DNA of 64,000 nt from Rhodovulum kholense (GTDB taxonomy: Bacteria; Pseudomonadota; Alphaproteobacteria; Rhodobacterales; Rhodobacteraceae), in contig NZ_QAYC01000006.1 in NCBI RefSeq assembly GCF_003053725.1, positions 124,001-188,000 of the forward strand, written 5' to 3'. Positions 9,478 to 20,075 of this stretch are shown in pieces. Positions within the stretch are counted from its first letter, which is position 1. Every line of letters starts with the position of its first letter. A model generated the notes under the pieces. That model had not been told where the DNA came from and ran no database searches. It saw only the letters and a list, made by a program, of their open reading frames with translations. The position numbers and the translations under genes were made by a program.

Positions 9478-10013
9478 AGGTGCTGCTGGACGCCTGCGTC
9501 CTTTATCCGACCGTGCTGCGCGAGGTGGTGCTGAAGGTCGCGGGGCAGGGGCTGTTCACGCCGCTCTGGTCGGCCCGCATCCTCGAGGAATGGGCCCGGG
9601 CCGCGCGCAAGATCGGCCCGACCGGCGAGGCGCAGGCCCGGGCCGAGATCGCACTTTTGCGCGCCGCCTGGCCAGGGGCCGAGGTGGCGCCGAAGGCGGC
9701 GCTCGAGGCGCGGCTCTGGCTGCCCGACCCGAACGACGTGCATGTGCTGGCGGCCGCCGTGGCAGGCGGAGCCGATGCGATCCTGACCTTCAACGCGCGC
9801 GACTTTCCCGGCCATCTGCTGGAGGCCGAGGGGCTGGTCCGGGCCGCGCCGGACGGGTTCCTGATGGATCTGTGGCTGGCCGATCCGGGTCCTGTCGAAC
9901 GGGCCGTGGCCGAGGTCCATGCCGCTGCCGAACGGATGGCGGGCGAGCCGATGGCCCTGCGCGCGCTGCTCAAGCGGGCGCGGCTGCCCCGTCTGGGCAA
10001 GGCGTTGGGCTGA
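9474..10013 (+). CDS. PIN-domain protein (RSP_2648-like)
   Basis: This 179-residue protein begins MKVLLDACVLYP, with the first PIN acidic residue at D6, and carries the later acidic motif PDPNDVHVLAAA and the terminal ADAILTFNARDF, in which the aspartates complete a metal site of the PIN ribonuclease fold. Its ATG overlaps the stop of the methyltransferase. It is longer than VapC toxins (about 130 residues) and no antitoxin gene precedes it, so it is more likely an RNA-processing partner of the methyltransferase than a toxin. I recall the family name from Rhodobacter genomes but could not verify it. Confidence 0.8.
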   Translation: MKVLLDACVLYPTVLREVVLKVAGQGLFTPLWSARILEEWARAARKIGPTGEAQARAEIALLRAAWPGAEVAPKAALEARLWLPDPNDVHVLAAAVAGGADAILTFNARDFPGHLLEAEGLVRAAPDGFLMDLWLADPGPVERAVAEVHAAAERMAGEPMALRALLKRARLPRLGKALG

Positions 10014-10314
10014 GCCACGGCCCGCGGCAACGCTCGCAAAGGGAAAAGCGGGAAGCGCCGGCCACTCTCCACCGCTTCCCGCACATGTGGCCAAAGGCCG
10101 AAAAATGAAGAGAGATCGCTCTCTCCTGCGGTGCCGGTCCCGGACGCGATCCCATATCGGCCTGACACGACGACCAGACACGATAGGCCCATGGCCCCCA
10201 CCGGACACGATCCGACCGATCCACCGCCCCCTGAAAAAGGGTGGTCCAAATATGCCTTTGCCACGCCCGGCGGGAATTGGGGATTTTCCCTCATGCACGT
10301 GAGGTCACGGCAGG
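10014..10314. other. 301-base intergenic region between convergent genes, with inverted and direct repeats
   Basis: No gene is supported here. There is a perfect 10-base inverted repeat, GCGGGAAGCG at 10048-10057 and CGCTTCCCGC at 10073-10082, with a 15-base loop and no T-run. A small hairpin GAGAGA-TCGC-TCTCTC lies at 10110-10125. GACACGA occurs three times (10164, 10177, 10204). The region could hold terminators for both neighbours or a small RNA, but nothing decides this. Confidence 0.4.
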
Positions 10315-11058
10315 TCAGGGGGCGATCAGGCCAAGGATCAGGGCGCGGGCCACGGCATGGGTCCGGTTAAGCGCATGCAGCTTCTTCATCGCCGAGGCCA
10401 TGTGATGCTCGACCGTCTTTTCGGAGATCGACAGCCGGAACGCGATTTCCTTGTTGCGGAGCCCGGCCGCGGACCAGAGCAGGCATTCCCGTTCGCGCAG
10501 CGACAACCGGATCATGTCTGCGGCAATGTCAGGGGTCTGCGCCAGGGCATGGAAGAGGGCAGCCGTGCTGAGGATCGCGCCCGCGCTGTCGGCAACGATG
10601 TCTTCGGCCTCGGCCTGCGTGCGCGCGGCGAAGGAAAGACCCATGCCGGCCCGGTTCAACGGCGACCGGTGGCTGAGCGGCAGCGTCATCCCGAAGCTCA
10701 GGCCGTAATCCTCGCACAGATCCAGCACGTCGCGCGCCCCGGGATCGACTGCAAGCTTGTCGCCGGGACGGTTCCAGACAAGCGGGGCCTCGGCGTTGGA
10801 TTCGCAGTAATGCGCACGCGGATCGTGATCGACCATTCCTTCCGAGGCATAGCGCTGGGTGAAACCCTCGGGATAGGTCGAGCGATAGATCATCTCGCGC
10901 GAGATCGACCGTACGCGGACCGACGGCACCTGCGCATAGATGGCATGCGACACGCCATGCGCGCACAGGTGATCGTTGAAAACCTGCCAGGCCGCGTCGA
11001 ACGAGCGTTGCGCGCGCAGCGTTCCGGCAAAGTCGAGGCCTTGGGTATCGAAACTCAT
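10315..11058 (-). CDS. LuxR-family transcriptional regulator, solo
   Basis: The 247-residue protein has an N-terminal autoinducer-binding-type domain (about 20-165) and a C-terminal LuxR helix-turn-helix (LSLRERECLLW to about residue 247, with NKEIAFRLSISEKTVEHH). In the ligand pocket the DP pair (VDHDP) and the downstream tryptophan (PLVW) of LuxR/TraR proteins are present, but the first pocket tryptophan appears to be phenylalanine (YPEGF). No luxI-type synthase is in the window, so it is a solo that may sense exogenous or non-AHL signals. The ATG is preferred over an in-frame TTG 9 bases upstream; neither has a strong ribosome-binding site. Confidence 0.85.
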   Translation of the reverse strand: MSFDTQGLDFAGTLRAQRSFDAAWQVFNDHLCAHGVSHAIYAQVPSVRVRSISREMIYRSTYPEGFTQRYASEGMVDHDPRAHYCESNAEAPLVWNRPGDKLAVDPGARDVLDLCEDYGLSFGMTLPLSHRSPLNRAGMGLSFAARTQAEAEDIVADSAGAILSTAALFHALAQTPDIAADMIRLSLRERECLLWSAAGLRNKEIAFRLSISEKTVEHHMASAMKKLHALNRTHAVARALILGLIAP

Positions 11059-11143
11059 GACTCGCAACTCTGGGCAACAGGACTCGGACCTAGCAGAGCC
11101 AGGGTAAAAAGTTAATTAAGGATACATGTTTCAGGAGTCGACG

Positions 11144-11839
11144 CTACGTCGTCCTCGCCGGAGCCCAGCGGGTCTCCATTGCCTCGATCGCCGCGATGCG
11201 GTCCGAGGTGCGCGGGTGGCTCATCAGCCAGGCAGGCATGGCGCCGCCCCGGCTTTGGGTGACGCGGTCGAGTTTCTCGAAGAGCGTCTTCTGCGGACCG
11301 GTCCCGATCCCGGCCTTGGTCAAGAGCGCCGCGGCATAGGCATCGGCCTCGTATTCGTCCTGACGGCTGAGCCGGGCGGCCAGGAGCGAGGCCAGAGCAT
11401 TGGCCAGATAGACGCCGATGCCGGGCAGGAACCGGCCCAGAACCATGGCCAGCGCGGTCCGCATGGCATTCTGGCCGGAGAAGTCGATCATTCGGCGGCG
11501 GCTGTGGCCAAGCGCGACATGGCCCAGTTCATGGGCGATCACGCTGGCCAGCTCCTCGGCGGTCACCTCGCCCGCCCGGTAGCGGTCGTGAAAGCCGCGG
11601 GTGATGAAGATCCGCCCGTCGGGCGCGGCCAGCCCGTTGACCGGCGCAATCTCGTAGATGTCGACGCGGATCCGCGGCAGGTCGAGCGCCCGGGCCATCC
11701 GGTCGGTTAGCGCCTTCAACGCGGGATCGGCCAGCTCCGAGGACCGGGCATCGAGCTCGCGCCCGGTCCGCCAGGCCGAGAACCGGTACATTGCAAGCGC
11801 ATAGAGCGCCGCCAGAAGGATCGGGGTCAGTTTCAGCAT
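11144..11839 (-). CDS. M48-family membrane zinc metalloprotease
   Basis: The 231-residue protein has one N-terminal membrane segment (about 4-19), a HELGH zinc motif (103-107) and the third ligand glutamate in DEYEAD (161-166), the arrangement of M48 peptidases (HtpX/Oma1/BepA type). It lacks the TPR part of BepA and the four membrane spans of HtpX, so it is an Oma1-like small member. The catalytic domain probably faces the periplasm, where such enzymes act in envelope quality control. It lies upstream of the luxR gene on the same strand, 85 bases away. Confidence 0.87.
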   Translation of the reverse strand: MLKLTPILLAALYALAMYRFSAWRTGRELDARSSELADPALKALTDRMARALDLPRIRVDIYEIAPVNGLAAPDGRIFITRGFHDRYRAGEVTAEELASVIAHELGHVALGHSRRRMIDFSGQNAMRTALAMVLGRFLPGIGVYLANALASLLAARLSRQDEYEADAYAAALLTKAGIGTGPQKTLFEKLDRVTQSRGGAMPAWLMSHPRTSDRIAAIEAMETRWAPARTT

Positions 11840-11937
11840 CCCCCGAGATATGGGACGCCGCGCGCCCGAAACAATCGCACTGGCCCCATTCGCACTGGTC
11901 CCATCGGGGCGCGAAGCGGGCGCGTAGCATTAGGTCT

Positions 11938-14344
<2,407 letters not shown>

Positions 14345-14394
14345 CCGAACGTATGCCGCTGGCGGGCGGGTTCGGGCGGACCCGTCCTCCCCGG

Positions 14395-14433
14395 GGGCCG
14401 GAGAGCGGTGGCGCCGCTCTCCGGCCCTTTTCC
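14395..14433 (+). terminator. intrinsic terminator of katG
   Basis: A perfect 14-base-pair stem (14395-14408 with 14414-14427, GGGCCGGAGAGCGG and its complement) with a 5-base loop is followed by TTTTCC. It lies 50 bases after the katG stop. Confidence 0.9.
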
Positions 14434-14532
14434 TTGCCCGTTTCAAGTATGTGAAGCGAGTGGGGCCAATTTCGGCCTTTTGCAGCGAATTCAGTTTATC
14501 CAATGCGGTTTTCTGGTGAAATGGATCGCTAT

Positions 14533-14547
14533 TTTACGTAACGTTAA
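14533..14547. promoter_or_regulatory. CtrA-like half-site pair upstream of the phosphorelay cassette
   Basis: TTTA-CGTAACG-TTAA matches the CtrA consensus TTAA-N7-TTAA except for one base. It lies 94 bases before the first receiver gene, in the AT-rich stretch (about 14440-14640) that must hold its promoter. Nothing else stands out in this intergenic region beyond the katG terminator. Confidence 0.35.
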
Positions 14548-14640
14548 CCCGCGGCGCAAATCATGCAAGTAGTGTTCCGCCAAGGATGCCGATCGCTGAC
14601 AGATCGCCTGTTTCCTGGCTCGTGATCAAGGTTTCCTGAC

Positions 14641-15351
14641 ATGACGAATATGCCAACGGACAGTCTACCTGTGCCTCGTCGTCCCGCCGAGCGGAGCTTT
14701 GTGGTGCTCATGCTCGACGACAACGAGATCGACCGGCTGCGCCTGAAAAAACTGTGCCTGCGCGCCGGGCTCAAGTTTCGGGTGCGCGAAGCGGCAAGCA
14801 TCCACGATTTCCGTGCCGCGCTGGACGAAACCCATTACGACATGGTCTTCCTCGACTACGATCTGAAGATGGAAACCGGGCTCGACGCGCTCGAACTGCT
14901 CAAGGCTCATCCCGATCAGTCCAAGGCCATCGCCATCATGATCACCAGTTCCGACGACCCGGCCACGGTCGCCGAGGCAATGCGCTCGGGCTGTTCGGAC
15001 TATCTGGTGAAGGATGAACTCACCATCTCGATGATCCGCCGCGCGGTGACGGCCGCGATCGAGCGCGAAATCTACCGGGCCGCGATCTTGCACGAACGCG
15101 AGGCGCGGGTCGAGGTGGAACAGATGCTCGAACGGTTTTCGGCCGCCTGCGCGGCCGATATTCGTGGCATACTGTCGGGCATGCTGCGCAAGATCCGTGT
15201 GGTGACCCAGTCTGTCGAGGGCCATTCCGAGATCCGCAAGGAGGTCGCCGAGGCCGAGCGGGCCTGCCTCGACCTGTTCGAATATCTCGAGAACATGAAG
15301 ACCATTCTCGCTCTCGAGGCCCAACCGAAGACGGAACGACTGTTGAGATAG
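14641..15351 (+). CDS. response regulator with receiver domain and degenerate DHp-like helical domain
   Basis: Residues 18-140 form a CheY-like receiver with the acidic pair D26/D27, phospho-acceptor D72 (FLDYD), T102 and K124, so it should be phosphorylated. Residues 140-230 are helical with no DNA-binding motif. Aligned with the receiver-kinase at 18156, the FSNVLVHDFR H-box corresponds here to FSAACAADIR (166-175): the phospho-histidine is replaced by A172 and no ATPase domain follows. It thus looks like a receiver fused to a dimerisation-only pseudo-kinase module. It is the first gene of a four-gene cassette, 9 bases before the kinase. Confidence 0.85.
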   Translation: MTNMPTDSLPVPRRPAERSFVVLMLDDNEIDRLRLKKLCLRAGLKFRVREAASIHDFRAALDETHYDMVFLDYDLKMETGLDALELLKAHPDQSKAIAIMITSSDDPATVAEAMRSGCSDYLVKDELTISMIRRAVTAAIEREIYRAAILHEREARVEVEQMLERFSAACAADIRGILSGMLRKIRVVTQSVEGHSEIRKEVAEAERACLDLFEYLENMKTILALEAQPKTERLLR

Positions 15352-15360
15352 GGTAGACCG

Positions 15361-17691
15361 TTGGAAACGAGTCAGGTCATCGCCGGCCGGCAGATCAGTC
15401 TGGGCGTGAAACTCGCCCTGATGGCCTTTTTCGTCGTCCTTGTGGCAAGTCTATTCTTCGCTGCGGTGAACCTGTTCGGCGTCCAGTGGTATCGCACCGC
15501 CGCAGTGTCGCGGATGGAATTCGCCGGCGGGTTCTTTGCAGAACGGCTGTTGCAGCAACTGGATCTGATGGCGTCCGACGGCCGCAACATCGCGACCCTT
15601 CCGGAAATCGACGGTGTGGTGACGGCCACGGGTCAGGGACTGCACGATCAGACGGTCAAGGAGCCGCCGGACATCTACTGGCGTCGGCGGCTCGAGGCGG
15701 TCTTCGATTCCGTCCTGCGGACCCGGCCGCACTATTCGCAGATGCGTTATATCGGGCGGGACGACAACTGGCGCGAAGTCGTGCGCGTGAACCGGGTCAG
15801 CGACCGCACGGAAGTCGTTCGGCGCAGTGCGTTGCAGTCGAAGGGAGACGAACCCTATCTGGCCGACGAAGCCGCGCTCGATGCCGGGCATCCGTTCTTC
15901 TCGCGGGTCACCCTGAACCGGGAATATGGCCGCGAAGAGGGGCCGCCGACGATTCGTCTTGTCGTGCCGGTGCCTGGCCCCGATGGTCGCGCCGTCGGAG
16001 CGCTGGTGATCAATGCCGATTTCGCATCGATCCTGCGGGCCGCAGATCTTTATCCGGCGGACGGGTATGCCGTCACGGCCATGACGGCATCCGGCGATTT
16101 CATGCGTTACGATCCGGTTACCGGACCCGGGCCGCTGCGATTTCATGGCACTCCGGGCTGGCGTGCCGAGGATCTGCCGGACCTTGGCGGCATCGCACCG
16201 TCCGGGTCGACGCGGGCGACCAAGATCGGCTGGCAACGGGCGATCAATGTCACCGGGCTCAGCGCGGCTTCGCTGAGCCGGGGGGATCATCTGCTTCTGC
16301 GGACCGACATCTTTGTCGTGACCGAACTGCCGACCCCGTATCTTTTCGCGCCGATCCGTCAGCAGCTTGTCTATGGGCTTGCGGTCGGCATCGTGCTGTC
16401 GATCCTGGCCGGCCTCGTGGCCTGGCTGTTCGGAAACCGGCTGACGAAGCCGTTGAACCGGCTGGCCCGCGGCTTGCGTGCCAGCGAGCCGGGCGACGAT
16501 CTGCGGAGCCTCATCCCCGACAGTAACGACGAGGTCGCAGAACTGGCCCGCGCCGTCGTCAAGCTCAACGAACGACTTTTTCAGAAATCGGCGAAACTCA
16601 ACGCGATTTTCGCCGAGGCGGCGGATGGGCTGATCACCATAAATCAGGAGGGTGTCATCGAGGAGGCCAATGCCGCCTTGGCCCGGATCTTCGGATACGA
16701 ACCCTCCGAACTGCTGGGTCGGAACGTGTGCATGCTGATGAGTGAAGAAGAGGCCGTCAAACACGACAGGATGATGCGCAGGCGGATCGGTGAGGCGACG
16801 CCGCAGCGTCTGATCGCCGGGCGCGAGATGCCCGGACGGCGCAAGGATGGCACCGCGATCACCGTCGAGATCTCGGTCGCAAGCACAAGCCATGCCGGCA
16901 GAACGCGGTTCATTGGCGTTCTGCGCGACGTGACCAGCCGGCGCGAGGCGCAGGCCCGGAGCGAGGCGCTCGTTCAGGCGCTGGAACGTTCGAATGCCGA
17001 TCTCGATGCCTTCGCCTATTTCGCCTCGCACGATCTGAAGGCGCCGCTTCGCGTCATCGACAATGCCTCGGCCTGGCTCGAGGAAGATCTGGCGCCCTAC
17101 CTCAACGACGACACCCGCGACAGCATGAACCTGCTGCGCAGCCGGGTCGCGCGGATGGAGCGGCTTCTGGACGATCTCTTGAACCATTCGCGGATTGGCC
17201 GGATCGAAGAAAAGGCCCAGATCGTCGAGGGCAGGGAGCTTGCCAGCGAGTTGCGCGGGCTCCTGAACCTTCCCGAGGGATTCACGTTCGAAGTGACGCC
17301 CGATTTCGACAAGCTGCATATTCCGAATATGCCGATCAAGACGATCTTGCTGAATCTTCTGGGGAATTCGTTAAAGCACCATGACCGGTCGACCGGGCTC
17401 GTTCGTCTTTCGGGCAGCGAAACGGATGACGCCTATTGCCTGTCGGTCAGCGATGACGGCCCTGGCATTCCGCCAGCCTATCACAAGAAGGTTTTTGAAA
17501 TGTTCCAGACATTGCGTCCCCGCGACGAAGTCGAGGCCAGCGGGATGGGGCTCGCGATGGTCCTGAAATACGTGCGGATCGCTGGGGGGCAAGTTCGGAT
17601 CGAAAGCGACGGCGGTCGCGGCACGACAATGCACGTGGTCTGGCCGAAGGTCTGTGCGAAGTCGGGCAAATCGGCGTGGCGCGCGGCATGA
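15361..17691 (+). CDS. sensor histidine kinase, Cache-type sensor plus HAMP, PAS, HisKA, HATPase
   Basis: The 776-residue membrane kinase has membrane segments at about 17-40 and 334-357 enclosing a periplasmic sensor of about 290 residues that looks like a double-Cache fold. A HAMP linker (358-410), a PAS domain (411-530), a HisKA domain with phospho-acceptor H557 (FASHDLKAPL) and an ATPase domain (N669, DDGPGIP 698-704, GMGLAMV 728-734) follow. The start appears to be TTG: the first downstream ATG falls inside the first membrane segment. It overlaps the next receiver gene by ATGA, which predicts that receiver as a partner. Confidence 0.9.
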   Translation: METSQVIAGRQISLGVKLALMAFFVVLVASLFFAAVNLFGVQWYRTAAVSRMEFAGGFFAERLLQQLDLMASDGRNIATLPEIDGVVTATGQGLHDQTVKEPPDIYWRRRLEAVFDSVLRTRPHYSQMRYIGRDDNWREVVRVNRVSDRTEVVRRSALQSKGDEPYLADEAALDAGHPFFSRVTLNREYGREEGPPTIRLVVPVPGPDGRAVGALVINADFASILRAADLYPADGYAVTAMTASGDFMRYDPVTGPGPLRFHGTPGWRAEDLPDLGGIAPSGSTRATKIGWQRAINVTGLSAASLSRGDHLLLRTDIFVVTELPTPYLFAPIRQQLVYGLAVGIVLSILAGLVAWLFGNRLTKPLNRLARGLRASEPGDDLRSLIPDSNDEVAELARAVVKLNERLFQKSAKLNAIFAEAADGLITINQEGVIEEANAALARIFGYEPSELLGRNVCMLMSEEEAVKHDRMMRRRIGEATPQRLIAGREMPGRRKDGTAITVEISVASTSHAGRTRFIGVLRDVTSRREAQARSEALVQALERSNADLDAFAYFASHDLKAPLRVIDNASAWLEEDLAPYLNDDTRDSMNLLRSRVARMERLLDDLLNHSRIGRIEEKAQIVEGRELASELRGLLNLPEGFTFEVTPDFDKLHIPNMPIKTILLNLLGNSLKHHDRSTGLVRLSGSETDDAYCLSVSDDGPGIPPAYHKKVFEMFQTLRPRDEVEASGMGLAMVLKYVRIAGGQVRIESDGGRGTTMHVVWPKVCAKSGKSAWRAA

Positions 17692-18152
17692 CGCAGGATG
17701 CTGATCGCCTTGGCCGGACGCCGCTGAACCTTCTGATCGTCGAGGATGACGACGGTGACGCCAAGGCTGTACGCCGGGCTTTGAACCGCTCGCAAATCGA
17801 AGCGACATTGACCCGCGCCGTTGACGGTGTAGAAGCGCTGTCTATCATGCGCGGCGTTTCCCGCCCGGTTCCCGCCTCTCCCTATATCGTGCTGGCCGAC
17901 ATCCGGATGCCAAGGATGAACGGCCTCGAATTCTTGCGGGAGTTGCGAAATGACCGCAGCCTCAGGCAAGTCGTGGTCTTTGTGCTGACGACGTCGAATG
18001 ACGATGACGACAAACGCATTGCCTATGAGGCGGGTATTTCCGGCTATATTCTCAAGCAAAAGGCCGGACGCGACTTTGCTTCACTCATAGAGACTCTGGA
18101 TCGCTTCTGGAATATAGTGAGCTTTCCGGATATTCGCCTCAGCGAGGACTAG
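17688..18152 (+). CDS. single-domain response regulator (Rcp1/CheY-like)
   Basis: The 154-residue protein is a receiver domain alone, with E19/D20/D21, phospho-acceptor D71 (LADIRMPRMNG), T101/T102 and K123 (YILKQK). The long gap between the phosphorylated aspartate and the switch residues is typical of Rcp1-type receivers that serve phytochrome-like kinases. The ATG overlaps the kinase stop (ATGA) and is preferred over an in-frame GTG 12 bases upstream. Having no output domain, it probably passes phosphate on or acts by binding a protein. Confidence 0.9.
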   Translation: MTQDADRLGRTPLNLLIVEDDDGDAKAVRRALNRSQIEATLTRAVDGVEALSIMRGVSRPVPASPYIVLADIRMPRMNGLEFLRELRNDRSLRQVVVFVLTTSNDDDDKRIAYEAGISGYILKQKAGRDFASLIETLDRFWNIVSFPDIRLSED

Positions 18153-18155
18153 AAG

Positions 18156-19295
18156 ATGCGCGATCTGGATGTCATGATCATCGATGACGACGCTGGCGAC
18201 CGGAAACTCATTCGCCGGTTGTTGGAACGATCCGGGATGTGCCGATCCATTTGCGAAGCGGAATTGGTGCATGCGGCGCTCGAAAACAGCTCGGAGGCCC
18301 TCGATGCGGTTTTCATAGATTACGTTCTTCCCGGGGAGAACGGGCTGGACGGGCTTGAGACCCTGCGAAAGAAATGGCCCGGCGCCGCCTTCATTCTCAT
18401 GACAGGTCAGGGCGACGAGCAGATCGCCAAGTCCGCAATTCTTGCAGGGGCCGCCGACTATACCCCGAAGTCCCGGATCAATCAGTCCGGGCTTGAGAGG
18501 ATGCTGGTCCGGGCAGTCGAAATGGTGCGTCTCGCGCAGAGAGTCGAAGAACAGCGGCAGGAATTGCTGACATTCTCGAATGTGCTGGTTCATGACTTCC
18601 GTGCGCCGATCCGCAGCATCCGCTTCATCTGTGAACAGCTCGACGAGGAATTGGGCGAGCTTCAATCCGCGGAGCTGCAGAAGCTCATGGTAATGATGAA
18701 GAAGACAGCAACTCAGATGTCTCAGCTGGTTGAAACGTTGGCCGATCATATTCGCATGGACATCAATCCAGTCTTCGAGACGGTGCGCGCCACCGAGCTT
18801 GTCGATAATGCGCTTTCATTCCTGGATCAGGATATTCGCGAAAGCGGTGCAAGGGTCGATGTCGATCTGTCGGAGTTCGATGTATTTTGCAGCCCCGCGA
18901 TGCTGGCTCAGCTTCTGCAGAATCTGGTGTCCAATGCAATCAAGTATTCCGGCGAGAATCCCCCCGAAATCCGGATCTCGGCCCGGCGGCTCGACAATGG
19001 AGATGTGCTTTTCGAAGTCGCGGATCGCGGTATCGGGGTCCCCGAAGAATACCGGCAGCGCATTTTCGAGCCGTTTCAACGTCTGTCCTGGGCGACTGAC
19101 AAGCCCGGGACCGGGTTGGGGCTGGCCACGTGCCAGAAGATCGTCAAGCGGCATGGCGGCCGCATCTGGTGCGAAGCAAACCCCTATGGCGGAACGCTGA
19201 TGCGGTTTCGCGTGCCTGGAGCCAACGCGCCTGTCGATGGGATCGCCTCGAGAATCTGGTCCCGGCGTCCGAGCGATGCAACGGTCTCGCGCTGA
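18156..19295 (+). CDS. receiver-histidine kinase fusion (N-terminal REC, HisKA, HATPase)
   Basis: The 379-residue cytoplasmic protein starts with a receiver (D10-D12, phospho-acceptor D55 in FIDYVLPGENG, T83, K105), then a HisKA domain with H146 (VLVHDFRAPIR), then an ATPase domain (N260, DRGIGVPEEY 290-299, GTGLGLAT 318-325). The input is thus phosphorylation of its own receiver, probably by the upstream membrane kinase. It has no membrane segment. It starts 3 bases after the single-domain receiver and ends the cassette; its stop is followed by the IS-fragment region. Confidence 0.9.
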   Translation: MRDLDVMIIDDDAGDRKLIRRLLERSGMCRSICEAELVHAALENSSEALDAVFIDYVLPGENGLDGLETLRKKWPGAAFILMTGQGDEQIAKSAILAGAADYTPKSRINQSGLERMLVRAVEMVRLAQRVEEQRQELLTFSNVLVHDFRAPIRSIRFICEQLDEELGELQSAELQKLMVMMKKTATQMSQLVETLADHIRMDINPVFETVRATELVDNALSFLDQDIRESGARVDVDLSEFDVFCSPAMLAQLLQNLVSNAIKYSGENPPEIRISARRLDNGDVLFEVADRGIGVPEEYRQRIFEPFQRLSWATDKPGTGLGLATCQKIVKRHGGRIWCEANPYGGTLMRFRVPGANAPVDGIASRIWSRRPSDATVSR

Positions 19296-19438
19296 GGCGC
19301 GGAAGACGGACGCTACGTGAACGTCCGCCATTTGGCTGGCCCGGGGAACGGGAAAGCCGCGAACTGACCTTCCCCCCGATGTCCGGGCCATTGCGACCTG
19401 GAATTTTCCACCTTTGACTGGATGAAGGAGGAAGACCC

Positions 19439-19545
19439 GTGAAGCGAAAACGCTTCTCTGCAGAGAAGGTCGTCGGTGGGCTGAAGGGGCACGAGGTTGG
19501 AGCGGAGGTCGACGACATCTGCCGGCGCCACGGCATCAGTTCGCC
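19439..19545 (+). pseudogene. IS3-family OrfA fragment (5' end)
   Basis: A GTG behind AAGGAGG opens VKRKRFSAEKVV and continues to DICRRHGIS, the N-terminal helix-turn-helix of IS3-family OrfA. Homology stops at about base 19543, just where the full protein would continue into its ATFYNWK segment. The sequence there runs directly into an IS110-type fragment in another frame. Confidence 0.75.
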
Positions 19546-19623
19546 GTCGCGAGGAAGCTGGCGGTGATCATGCACCAAATATGGCGCGACGAAAGGCCGT
19601 TCCGTTGGGGCGCGGCTGCATGA
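19540..19623 (+). pseudogene. IS110-family transposase fragment (extreme 3' end)
   Basis: Read from 19540 the frame gives FAVARKLAVIMHQIWRD and ends RPFRWGAAA plus stop, the conserved C-terminal tail of IS110/IS1111 transposases. Everything upstream is missing because the fragment is joined to the IS3 OrfA remnant. Confidence 0.7.
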
Positions 19624-19653
19624 CCTGCCCCATCACCGACCGGGGCGCGTTCA

Positions 19654-19784
19654 GCCAAGCTTGGGCGCGATTGCACGGTATGCCGCGCTGTCACTGGCAT
19701 AATCAGCGCGGTTCTCACGAAACAGCGAACGCCACGCTCGCGTAGCTCAGCCGGATAGGCGGGGGTGAATCGTCTCGTCGTCAT
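19654..19784 (-). pseudogene. IS3-family OrfA fragment with a 1-base deletion
   Basis: The reading frame begins MTTRRFTPAYPAELRERGVR and then loses frame. Moving to the next frame restores LFRENRADYASDSAAYRAIA up to PKLG, the continuation typical of this OrfA group. A single base has been lost in GTTCGC(C)TGTTT. The homology ends at a stop at 19651-19653. It is a different OrfA from the one at 19439. Confidence 0.75.
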
Positions 19785-19805
19785 AGGGCTTATCCTTTGC
19801 GTGTT

Positions 19806-20075
19806 TTACTCTGCGGTAAGCCCGGGGCGGATCAGAGAGGCCTTGCGCCCAGGCCGTGCCGGGATGCAGGCGGCAATTCCTTTGTCTTCAATGGCGTAAC
19901 GGAATCAGTCGGCGTCATGACCCTTATCACCCATAAGCACTTTGGCAGGCGGCAAGGCCTGCAGCATAACCCGCGCCGCTCATCTGGCCGGGCGACAGCA
20001 AGAAGGTCAGCGGCCGACCCAATGCGTCGCGGACCATGTGCAGCTTCGAGTTCAGCCCGCCTTCGTGCTCTTTAA
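19806..20075 (-). pseudogene. IS5-family (IS427-like) transposase fragment, frameshifted and with an internal stop
   Basis: From about 20075 the minus strand reads KEHEGGLNSKLHMVRD then ALGRPLTFLLSPGQMSGA, the central part of IS5/IS427-group transposases. After a frameshift it continues ALPPAKVLMGDKGHDAD, where the expected tryptophan is a TGA stop, then FRYAIEDKGIAACIP. The 5' part and the C-terminal end are missing. Confidence 0.75.

Noticed and set aside
9474-10013. VapC-type toxin of a toxin-antitoxin pair
   Set aside because: Too long, no small antitoxin gene upstream, and coupled instead to a methyltransferase.
11105-11125. TTAATTAA upstream of luxR as a CtrA box
   Set aside because: The two TTAA units are adjacent with no 7-base spacer.
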